Below are positions 1 to 4,942 of a stretch of DNA of 10,535 bases, piece after piece. Under the pieces are notes generated by a model. It made no database searches. It saw only the letters and a list, made by a program, of their open reading frames with translations, and had not been told where the DNA came from. Source of the DNA: a bacterium (GTDB lineage: Bacteria; Arandabacterota; Arandabacteria; Arandabacterales; Arandabacteraceae); contig JALGWB010000048.1 in NCBI GenBank assembly GCA_025774405.1, positions 1 to 10,535 on the forward strand, given 5' to 3'. The first letter of the stretch is position 1. Every line of letters begins with the position of its first letter. The translations under genes and the position numbers were made by a program.

Positions 1-184
1 CAGTCTGGTCACCTGACGGGACGAGGATAGCATATTCTATCCACCGAGTTGGTAAGATATGTGTTGCGGTGCTTGAACGCACCGAGTGACCAAGGCTCGT
101 GGCGTTAGGGTGATGTGAGTCATGCCAAGACTCTGTCGCATGGTGGGGCTGGCGGTCACTATTCGGTTGTGTTTCCGTCTCCGA

Positions 185-364
185 TCAGGTTCGTGGTTTC
201 TTCCTGGATTTTGCAATCTCCTGTATTTCTCGGCTAATCTTCTGCAAACGTGAAACGATTTCGTACTTTTCCTCCAACGGAAGCCCTGCAAGCTCCCGGC
301 GTCTTCGTAGTTTGGCGGTTCGCAACTTGGCAACAGTCTTCCGTACTGCCTTCTTACTTCTCAT
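185..364 (-). CDS. Small basic protein (59 aa), partner of the nucleotidyltransferase gene
   Basis: The frame opens with ATG at 364 and closes with TGA at 185-187. An AAGGA Shine-Dalgarno sequence lies five bases before the ATG, which is why I accept this short gene. It overlaps the 3' end of the upstream nucleotidyltransferase gene by 11 bases, so the two are probably translationally coupled. The product is very basic: the first 22 residues are full of Lys and Arg, and the middle reads LPLEEKYEIVSRLQKI, an amphipathic helix. From memory, small proteins with a similar 'LP-EEK-I-LQ' helix are found next to this kind of nucleotidyltransferase and are assumed to be antitoxin-like partners; I could not search for them. 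Here the small gene is downstream, not upstream. No catalytic motif is visible. Function is inferred only from the neighbour. Confidence 0.6.
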   Translation of the reverse strand: MRSKKAVRKTVAKLRTAKLRRRRELAGLPLEEKYEIVSRLQKISREIQEIAKSRKKPRT

Positions 365-872
365 GAATCCTTCTCTTGAAATTGTCCCACCTTTTCAGCA
401 ATCTATGTCGTCTGAGAATGTCCATCAAATAATCGGCATCTACCTCGGCTTGGTCAAGCACCCGCACTATTCTTTCCCGGTCCTTGGGACGGTTAGTTTG
501 TATCATTATAGCAAGCAAGTGCTCGATGCGAAAAATGGGCATCTCAGTGTTCTTGTACTTGACCTTGATCGCTTTCTTGACGGCTTCTTCAGTGAGTCTG
601 TTATAGGCAGGTATGAATTGTACAGGTACATCCACGATCATAACGTGTTCTTTAACAACTGAGTATCCTCTGCCACGTAGGTAGTTGTAAATCGGGGTGA
701 GCAAGGCGATCTTACCTTTCTGAGGGGGCAAGAGAATGAAAACATCCAGATCATAGGTGACAAATGGTTCGACATAGGCGATACATGCCATGGCTCCACC
801 GATAGCATATTTCTCGATAATTCCTCTTGTCTCAAGATCTCTGAGAATCTGGAGTGTCTTCTCGATCCTCAT
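354..872 (-). CDS. Nucleotidyltransferase-fold protein (AbiEii/DUF6036-like), possible toxin
   Basis: The 172-residue product has the signature of the Pol-beta nucleotidyltransferase fold. It shows YAIGGAMA at residues 22-29, the acidic pair DLD at 41-43 and a possible third acidic residue at D81 in VDVPVQF. The C-terminal part, IEHLLAIMIQTNRPKDRERI at about 116-135, matches the 'leyLiAlK...gR-KDreDi' region known from AbiEii-like and DUF6036-like proteins. Members of this group are often halves of toxin-antitoxin or abortive-infection pairs that would transfer a nucleotide to a tRNA or protein; that activity is inference here. I chose ATG 872. The frame also has ATG 890, but that adds six residues with no Shine-Dalgarno, and family members usually begin at the 'M-EKTLQ' position. 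The overlapping 59-aa gene downstream is the likely partner. A truncated 5S rRNA lies 46 bases upstream. Confidence 0.75.
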   Translation of the reverse strand: MRIEKTLQILRDLETRGIIEKYAIGGAMACIAYVEPFVTYDLDVFILLPPQKGKIALLTPIYNYLRGRGYSVVKEHVMIVDVPVQFIPAYNRLTEEAVKKAIKVKYKNTEMPIFRIEHLLAIMIQTNRPKDRERIVRVLDQAEVDADYLMDILRRHRLLKRWDNFKRRIHEK

Positions 873-917
873 ACCTGTTCCATAGCACATGGGCTAGCCA
901 ATATCAACTGCCTTGTG

Positions 918-996
918 ATTCCGAACACGGAAGTTAAGCCCTCTAGCGCGGATGGTACTGCCCTGGTAACGGGGTGGGAGAGTAAGACGCCGCCGC
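918..996 (+). rRNA. rrf: 5S rRNA fragment, missing the 5' third
   Basis: From ATTCCGAACACGG through AAGTTAAGCC, GCGGATGGTACTG, GGGGTGGGAGAGTA and the closing GCCGCCGC, the sequence follows the bacterial 5S rRNA consensus from about position 40 to the 3' end (loop B/helix III, loop E, helices IV and V). The first ~42 nucleotides, including the 5' strand of helix I that should pair with the GC-rich 3' end, are absent. What lies upstream is the start of the nucleotidyltransferase gene and unrelated sequence. No 23S rRNA 3' end precedes it. I read this as a 5' truncated, non-functional copy, probably left by an insertion or recombination. The identity as 5S is secure; the cause of the truncation is inference. 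Confidence 0.85.
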
Positions 997-1073
997 ATTT
1001 CTGTATTTGGTGCACAGAAACGCGGTAAGCCGATATTGGTTGATTCCGCTGATGTCAATCAAAATCGGTTTAC
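993..1073. repeat. Two consecutive hairpins after the 5S fragment
   Basis: Hairpin one: TTTCTGT (998-1004) pairs perfectly with ACAGAAA (1014-1020), and across one mismatch CCGC (993-996) pairs with GCGG (1022-1025). Hairpin two: GTAAGCCGAT (1025-1034) pairs with ATCGGTTTAC (1064-1073) with one G-U pair, and inside it TTGATT (1040-1045) pairs with AATCAA (1057-1062). Neither is followed by a T run, so these are not classical intrinsic terminators. They may be rRNA trailer processing structures or a remnant of a small repeat. Confidence 0.5.
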
Positions 1074-1149
1074 GACACCTGTTCAGCCTCTCCTTCGTCC
1101 CGCTCGGTTGACCACCTTCAGCAAATCTGCGCGACCTCGGGCGGAGTCG

Positions 1150-1473
1150 TTAGGTCTGAGGCGTTACCGTGATTGAGCCGGCCTGGGTTTGTTCCTCGAA
1201 GTGGAGTTCAATGCCACCTATCCAGCCTGCAATGATGTTGTAGAGAAAGGCGTCAATAACACCACCGAGAAAACCAATAACTCCGTACATGACCGGGAAG
1301 GCTACGATAGCGAAAGCCCCCAAGAGCCCTCCGAAAGGCACGTTACCGGAGACCGCTCCGGCGATTGCGAAGGCAATAGCATAGCCGACCCCGACAATGA
1401 GACCTATAATCACCCCGAGAATGCCACAGATCTTACCTACCGAGAGCACGCCAACTCTTCTCAGTTTAACCAT
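1150..1473 (-). CDS. Small integral membrane protein, function unknown
   Basis: A 107-residue protein with a textbook Shine-Dalgarno site, AAGGAGGAGG, seven bases before the ATG. After a short basic N-terminus (MVKLRRVGVLS) come long glycine- and alanine-rich hydrophobic stretches at about residues 13-42 and 47-87, enough for two to four membrane passes. They are separated by a short SGNVPFGG loop. The tail from GGIELHFEE onward is hydrophilic. The pattern 'I-G-LS-KI-G-I-G-I-G ... FLYN-IA-W-GGIE' is one I associate with a widespread family of small archaeal and bacterial membrane proteins of unknown role, perhaps related to DUF3566; this is from memory and unverified. It stands alone on the minus strand, divergent from the secreted-protein cluster. 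No promoter was convincing. No function is proposed. Confidence 0.75.
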   Translation of the reverse strand: MVKLRRVGVLSVGKICGILGVIIGLIVGVGYAIAFAIAGAVSGNVPFGGLLGAFAIVAFPVMYGVIGFLGGVIDAFLYNIIAGWIGGIELHFEEQTQAGSITVTPQT

Positions 1474-1604
1474 GAACAGACCTCCTCCTTGGTGCTTGAG
1501 TCTTTTAGATCAGGCTCGCAAGTTGCATCCTTGTCTTCTCCCCCATACATACTACCTTGACTAGCCTTCTGGAGGGGTCACCTGGTCTCTTCGTATTCCC
1601 GAAG

Positions 1605-1681
1605 CCAGATGAAATTCATCTGGACATGTGAGCGCCAGATGCTGTATATAGGCATTGGTGAGCTGCCGGGGTGACCAGATG
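1605..1681. promoter_or_regulatory. Palindromic operator candidate with repeated CCAGATG half-sites
   Basis: A perfect 19-bp palindrome, CCAGATGAA-A-TTCATCTGG, spans 1605-1623. Two more direct copies of its half-site CCAGATG occur at 1635-1641 and 1675-1681. In all, four copies of one heptamer, in either orientation, lie within 77 bases. The palindrome's right arm overlaps the putative -35 hexamer (1621-1626), the third copy lies in the spacer, and the last contains the ATG of the downstream gene. This arrangement suits a repressor that binds as a dimer and blocks transcription of the 1679-2461 gene. The regulator is not identifiable. Confidence 0.45.
1621..1650 (+). promoter_or_regulatory. 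Candidate sigma-70-type promoter for the secreted CAP-like gene
   Basis: A -35 of TGGACA (1621-1626, 5 of 6 to consensus) and a -10 of TATATA (1645-1650, 4 of 6) are separated by 18 bases. The expected start of transcription, near 1657, leaves a short leader before ATG 1679. This argues against the upstream TTG at 1655 as the start codon. The palindromic repeat overlaps the -35. Confidence 0.4.
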
Positions 1682-2461
1682 GCGATGGGGTTAATGAATC
1701 CGAAACCTCTTTCTCTTCTTAGCATCCTCATCCTCTTATTGTTCCCTCCCGGTCTTCTTGGGACGCAGGTTACAGCAGTGCAACTGTCATCAGAAGCGAA
1801 TACCCTCAGCGCGAGGATGCTAAAGGAGAGGGAGAATAGACAGCTACCAGCCCTCTCAGAGGATCTAATCCTATCGTGTACTATTGAGCGTTGCATCGCA
1901 GAGATTTTGCAGGAGCACGCCGCTGGTGAACTGGATTCGGTCCTGCCCGTTGAGCTTAGTCACTATGTGCCAGATTGGAACAAAACTTTCTTTTTGTGCA
2001 TCGCTGCCTCACCAGATGAGATCGGTGACAAACTCTTGGCCAATCCAGCATTTGTAAGGGAGCTTTGGGATACTGGGTACACCCACATCGTCGCTAGTAC
2101 TGGCATCGATTCAGCAGGACACTACGTCGGTATCATTGGCTTTATCCGACGGCTAGTGTATCTCAACCCTACGCGTGTCGATGTGGCATTCGAAGGGCCA
2201 ACGTATGTATCCCTGTCCGGGCGTGCGCCTGGAGTCAGCTCGATGCGTGTGGTGTTCTATAAGGGCACTGTTCCACCCACCCAATATCAAGGAACCCAAT
2301 ATGAGTCCAGAGACGTGGCCTTGGAGGATAATGGTAACTTCGAAGTGACATTACCCATATCAGCTTTGGGGAAAGGCGAATATCGTATAGTCATTTATGT
2401 CAAACCTCGGGGTGATCATGACTTTGTTATAGCCACCTGGCACGAATTTACAGTATGGTGA
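1679..2461 (+). CDS. Secreted protein with divergent CAP/SCP-like domain and C-terminal beta domain
   Basis: The 260-residue product starts with a clear signal peptide: hydrophobic core SLLSILILLLFPPGLLG at residues 12-28, with cleavage likely near 28-33. Residues 40-160 resemble a divergent CAP (SCP/PR-1, YkwD-type) domain: a first helix with LSARMLKERENRQLPALSED, then NPAFVRELWDTGYTHIVAS and GHYVGIIGFIR, which recall the CAP 'SP-HR-nil...ythvGvg...g-y-v-v' core. The usual catalytic His and Glu are not convincingly placed, so activity is doubtful. Residues 165-260 look like a beta-sandwich. I chose ATG 1679 because GGGGTGA lies just upstream and the promoter's expected start falls after the alternative TTG 1655. 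The gene ends four bases before the next signal-peptide ORF, implying co-transcription. Secretion is fairly sure; the CAP call is tentative. Confidence 0.7.
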   Translation: MAMGLMNPKPLSLLSILILLLFPPGLLGTQVTAVQLSSEANTLSARMLKERENRQLPALSEDLILSCTIERCIAEILQEHAAGELDSVLPVELSHYVPDWNKTFFLCIAASPDEIGDKLLANPAFVRELWDTGYTHIVASTGIDSAGHYVGIIGFIRRLVYLNPTRVDVAFEGPTYVSLSGRAPGVSSMRVVFYKGTVPPTQYQGTQYESRDVALEDNGNFEVTLPISALGKGEYRIVIYVKPRGDHDFVIATWHEFTVW

Positions 2462-2465
2462 GCAT

Positions 2466-2585
2466 ATGGGAATAGCTCATCGTCTCCTGGTGCTCTTCGT
2501 CTTCACTAAGTTTTGCTCTCTATGTGTGGTGGCGACTTGTCCGGCTATAACCAATGCTCCGTCTAATTACATGACCTCACGATGA
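2466..2585 (+). CDS. 39-aa signal-peptide ORF, N-terminal piece of a broken secreted protein
   Basis: ATG 2466 lies four bases after the preceding gene's stop, with GGTGAG as Shine-Dalgarno. It opens a frame that begins MGIAHRLLVLFVFTKF and continues through a Cys-containing hydrophobic stretch, a standard signal peptide or lipoprotein-type leader. It then reads a few polar residues and stops at TGA 2583-2585. The next frame's ATG (2582) overlaps this stop as ATGA. A bare signal peptide has no purpose of its own, and the downstream frame begins in the middle of a beta domain. I therefore think the two belonged to one gene, interrupted by a frameshift and perhaps an internal deletion. Translational coupling of two real genes is the alternative. 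Confidence 0.5.
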   Translation: MGIAHRLLVLFVFTKFCSLCVVATCPAITNAPSNYMTSR

Positions 2586-3214
2586 GTTACGACCCCCGGA
2601 ATGGCAAGTATCCTTGTCCTGGAGATACACTGGAGGCGGTGTTGGAGATGACATACTGGGGATCTTTTGAGCTTGTCTTTGCAGTGCCAGGACGCTGGGG
2701 TATCTCTTGTGCCTACTTCAGTCCGAGTGATACAGCCTTCACAGAAGCAGGGACAGCCTCAGAGGTTGCTTGGGTGGAAGTGGTAGAAAGGAGCCCGAGG
2801 GATGAGGAAGCCTGGAAGGTATTTCGCAAGGCAAAGGACGCTATGAAGTACTTTGGTGAATGTGTGAGTGATAGTTGCATTGATGCTCTGAGGGAGATAA
2901 TAGATTCCTATTCCGACTCCCACTACTACGGGTATAGTCTGTACACGTATGCGGCGTGCCTGCGGCAAAAAGAGCAGTACGAGGAGGCCTTGAAGTACTA
3001 TCGTCGGTATCTGGAGGAGTTTCCTGGGAGTTATCGGGCTGGGGAGGCGACGTTTGACATAGCGGAGTGTTTGCATCAGCTGGGCAGGTATGATGTGGCA
3101 CTCGAGGCTTTTGAGGTGGCTTGTAAGGCGAATCCGAAGAGTTGGCGAGCGGCTTCTCGATTCAGGTCATGGTATGAGAAGCGGGAGCCCTGGCCGTCGA
3201 GGCGTCTGTACTGA
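2582..3214 (+). CDS. TPR-containing protein fragment, probably the rest of the broken secreted gene
   Basis: The 210-residue frame has an N-terminal part (1-70) rich in beta-type sequence, such as DTLEAVLEMTYWGSFELVF and GRWGISCAYF. It reads like the second half of an Ig-like domain and has no signal peptide of its own. A linker, VERSPRDEEAW, leads to a helical half with two tetratricopeptide-like repeats at about 115-148 (YSLYTYAACLRQKEQYEEAL, then YRRYLEEFP) and 152-186 (ATFDIAECLHQLGRYDVALE). TPRs mediate protein-protein contacts. The frame is open upstream only to 2567, and no good Shine-Dalgarno supports ATG 2582 except coupling to the stop of the 39-aa leader ORF. I read it as the C-terminal part of a gene that started at 2466. 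If expressed alone, the product would stay in the cytoplasm. No enzymatic motif is visible. Confidence 0.65.
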   Translation: MSYDPRNGKYPCPGDTLEAVLEMTYWGSFELVFAVPGRWGISCAYFSPSDTAFTEAGTASEVAWVEVVERSPRDEEAWKVFRKAKDAMKYFGECVSDSCIDALREIIDSYSDSHYYGYSLYTYAACLRQKEQYEEALKYYRRYLEEFPGSYRAGEATFDIAECLHQLGRYDVALEAFEVACKANPKSWRAASRFRSWYEKREPWPSRRLY

Positions 3215-3226
3215 GGTCATGTTCGG

Positions 3227-3415
3227 ATGAGAGGGTCGGGTTTGAGTTGGTTGGCTACAGCCATAGTAGCATTTGTGATTGGCTTTGTGGTTCGGGAGGC
3301 AGGTAAACTGTGCAGTGCTCACTGGTGTCTGGCTCAATGTGAACTTCCTCACCGGGTTCTATCACCTTTGGCTGGGTATCCTGGTCTGCCTTGGCAAATA
3401 GGAGTAGCCTTGTAG
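3227..3415 (+). pseudogene. Possible membrane-anchor gene remnant
   Basis: Twelve bases after the TPR frame, ATG 3227 starts MRGSGLSWLATAIVAFVIGFVV, a credible signal-anchor helix, with GAGGT about nine bases upstream. After roughly residue 27 the sequence loses protein-like character (Cys, Trp, Pro and His in no pattern) and overlaps a more protein-like minus-strand frame. I read it as the surviving 5' end of a third secreted or membrane gene, or as chance. Low confidence. Confidence 0.25.
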
Positions 3416-3479
3416 TGGTTGTTGCTAGCTCCTGTACTGCCTTCCAACTCACATCCCCAAGACACCCAATTCTCACCAC
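3255..3479 (-). CDS. Unidentified 74-aa ORF, possible gene remnant
   Basis: This minus-strand frame starts with tandem GTG GTG codons and gives VRIGCLGDVSWKAVQELATT, then a Lys/Asp/Glu-rich beta-like segment with KVIEPGEEVHIEPDTSEHC. Its composition is more protein-like than the plus-strand frames over the same bases. The frame is in fact open back to 3542 and reads plausibly there too (GGEAGNGWRHGDPPG), but no start codon or Shine-Dalgarno is found in that part. It may be a 5'-truncated remnant. I do not recognise the family and claim no function. Confidence 0.25.
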   Translation of the reverse strand: MVRIGCLGDVSWKAVQELATTTTRLLLFAKADQDTQPKVIEPGEEVHIEPDTSEHCTVYLPPEPQSQSQMLLWL

Positions 3480-3614
3480 CCCAGGTGGGTCACCATGTCT
3501 CCACCCATTCCCCGCTTCACCACCCTTTTTGATTGAATCGTGTCAGTGATTCTGATAAAATAGCAATGTCGTTAGGTGCGTCAGAGTGATTCCACGAGAC
3601 GGTGTAGCGAATAG

Positions 3615-4499
3615 CCCGCAACGCTGCCTCCCCGGTGGACATTCTTCGGCCCACAGGAGGACTATGAATTTGAAGGCAATGCTGGACAGTGCCCAAACTT
3701 CCCACCCTATGATGCTGATGAATGCTTCCAGGATGGCGATGCGGGGCTCATGTTTCCGGAGCCTTACACAATCAGTGGAGGAACTGTGGTTCCATGCCCT
3801 AATTTCACAGGCTACCCGATGCAGGACACGTGTAAGTCGGCCGTTTGGGGAATCGATGTCGATATCGAAGTGCATCACAGCGGGAATCCTGCTGGTCCTG
3901 GCTACATCAATGTCCTCTTTGATTGGAATCGTGATGGTGTCTGGGGAGGGCAGGATTCATGTGGGACAAGTCCAGTGCCTGAACGTGTCCTTCTTGATTT
4001 CGTCATTCCTCCTGGATTCAACCAGCCACTGTCTGCTCTGAATCCACCATCATTCGTGATCGGACCTGATAGCGGCTACGTCTGGACGAGGTTCACTATT
4101 ACTTCAACGCCTGTCGGAGCAGACTGGAACGGCGAAGGGCAATTTGAAGATGGCGAATCTGAGGACTATCTGCTCTGGGTGAGCGAGTCATGTGCTGGGG
4201 CAGGCAGAGGTTACGAGCCGCCGAAGTTCAAGTTGGGTGCGAGCAATCCCAATCCGTTTACCGGCAAGACCTCGATATCGTTTGAGATTCCTCTTGACCA
4301 GCGGGTTAGGCTTGCCGTCTATGATGCTCTCGGTCGAGAGGTAAAACTCCTGTCTGATACGGTGAAGCCGGCAGGAAAGCATGAGATTGTCTTGGATGGG
4401 ACCGATGCTTGGGGTCATCACATCACTCCAGGTATATATTTCCTCAGGCTGGAATCAGCTGGCTACACAAGAACTCAAAGGCTCGTGCTCATAAGATAA
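3615..4499 (+). pseudogene. 5'-truncated secreted protein: GEVED-like domain plus C-terminal sorting/FlgD-like tail
   Basis: The longest ATG-started frame is 3750-4499 (249 aa), but the same frame is protein-like back to about 3630 (EDYEFEGNAGQCPNF, YDADECFQDGDAG), ending at an in-frame TAG at 3612-3614. No usable start codon lies between that stop and 3750, so the 5' end, including any signal peptide, is lost. Counting from ATG 3750, residues 33-144 look like a GEVED domain: VDIEVHHSG, YINVLFDWNRDGVW and the closing GQFEDGESEDYLLWV. Residues 160-249 form a FlgD-Ig/type IX secretion sorting-like tail: NPNPFTGKTSISFEIP, VYDALGREVK and HITPGIYFLRLE. Intact relatives are exported adhesin-like or surface proteins; export of this one is impossible without a leader. 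A frameshift or deletion near 3600 is the likely lesion. Confidence 0.65.
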
Positions 4500-4515
4500 G
4501 AGCAGACGGCTTTTT
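4486..4515 (+). terminator. Weak terminator candidate after the GEVED/sorting-tail gene
   Basis: TGCTC (4486-4490) pairs with GAGCA (4500-4504) around the stop codon, and a five-T run lies at 4511-4515. The stem is short and the T run is six bases away, so it would be a weak terminator at best. Confidence 0.2.
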
Positions 4516-4526
4516 GTGAGGGAAGG

Positions 4527-4655
4527 ATGACCAGGGAGAATATCCCTATTGTCCAGTTGACTTGTGAGTCTACGTGTGTCTATTATTGTTGTAGACAGGG
4601 TGAGCAACCTGGCGAAGACATCGTGGAAGTTGCTCCGGTTGCAGGGCAGTTGTAA
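4527..4655 (+). CDS. Doubtful 42-aa cysteine-containing mini-ORF
   Basis: ATG 4527 gives a 42-residue frame with a Cys cluster (CESTCVYYCC) and an acidic tail, stopping at TAA 4653-4655. A purine-rich GAGGGAAGG directly touches the ATG, closer than a working Shine-Dalgarno normally is. It could be a small peptide, a decayed zinc-binding protein, or chance. No family recognised. Confidence 0.15.
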   Translation: MTRENIPIVQLTCESTCVYYCCRQGEQPGEDIVEVAPVAGQL

Positions 4656-4748
4656 GCTTTAGTGAAGACGTATTGGGCTGCGACGAAACTGCCGGTGTCG
4701 CAAAACCGGAATCAAGGGCTATATAGTCCTACTGGCGAAGGATAGCCA

Positions 4749-4868
4749 ATGCCTCATCTGAGGTGTCAATCCGCACCGATACAAAGTGACTGTCCCCAAG
4801 GGTTGGAAAGCGCCGCCACCTACTTCATCTGCTCCATCGGGATCAAAAGGGATATTGCCATCAGGTGA
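4749..4868 (+). CDS. Doubtful 39-aa mini-ORF, possible decayed zinc-ribbon protein
   Basis: The frame begins MPHLRCQSAP and contains YFICSIGIKRDIAIR near the end. This resembles small zinc-ribbon proteins of the 'MPHLRCPSCG' type, but every expected CxxC partner is missing (CQSA, CPQG, CSIG). No Shine-Dalgarno precedes it. At best it is the remnant of a zinc-ribbon gene placed before the zinc-ribbon kinase. Confidence 0.15.
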   Translation: MPHLRCQSAPIQSDCPQGLESAATYFICSIGIKRDIAIR

Positions 4869-4942
4869 TGCCAGGTTGACAATAGATCCTTTTGCTCACT
4901 CACCTCGGGTGTGGCTATCACTGTGGAAGGGAGTGAGCCACG

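Larger units (their letters stand above)
4500..4942. other. 443-nt gap before the kinase gene, mostly non-coding
   Basis: This stretch has no gene I can support firmly. It holds two very short frames, listed separately (4527-4655 and 4749-4868), small hairpins such as AGGGA-gaata-TCCCT near 4530-4550, and a perfect TTGACA at 4876-4881 with no matching -10 at normal spacing. The kinase promoter must lie here or further upstream, but I cannot place it. Confidence 0.5.

Noticed and set aside
25..84. Small hairpins GGATAG/CTATCC (25-42) and CGGTGC/GCACCG (67-84)
   Set aside because: Six-bp stems with no T run and no nearby gene end that they clearly serve; could be chance.
37..333. 98-aa minus-strand frame
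   Set aside because: It shares bases with the better-supported 59-aa gene in another frame, has no Shine-Dalgarno and is not protein-like.
312..662. 116-aa plus-strand frame opposite the nucleotidyltransferase
   Set aside because: It is antisense to a gene with clear family motifs and its translation has no domain pattern; a shadow.
879..907. TTGATA-17-TATGGA promoter for the nucleotidyltransferase (minus)
   Set aside because: The -10 matches only 3 of 6 and would make a nearly leaderless message; too weak to list.
1189..1560. 123-aa plus-strand frame
   Set aside because: Antisense to the membrane protein gene with its strong Shine-Dalgarno; composition is the mirror of a hydrophobic gene.
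4876..4881. Perfect TTGACA -35 upstream of the kinase
   Set aside because: No -10-like hexamer at 15-19 bases downstream.
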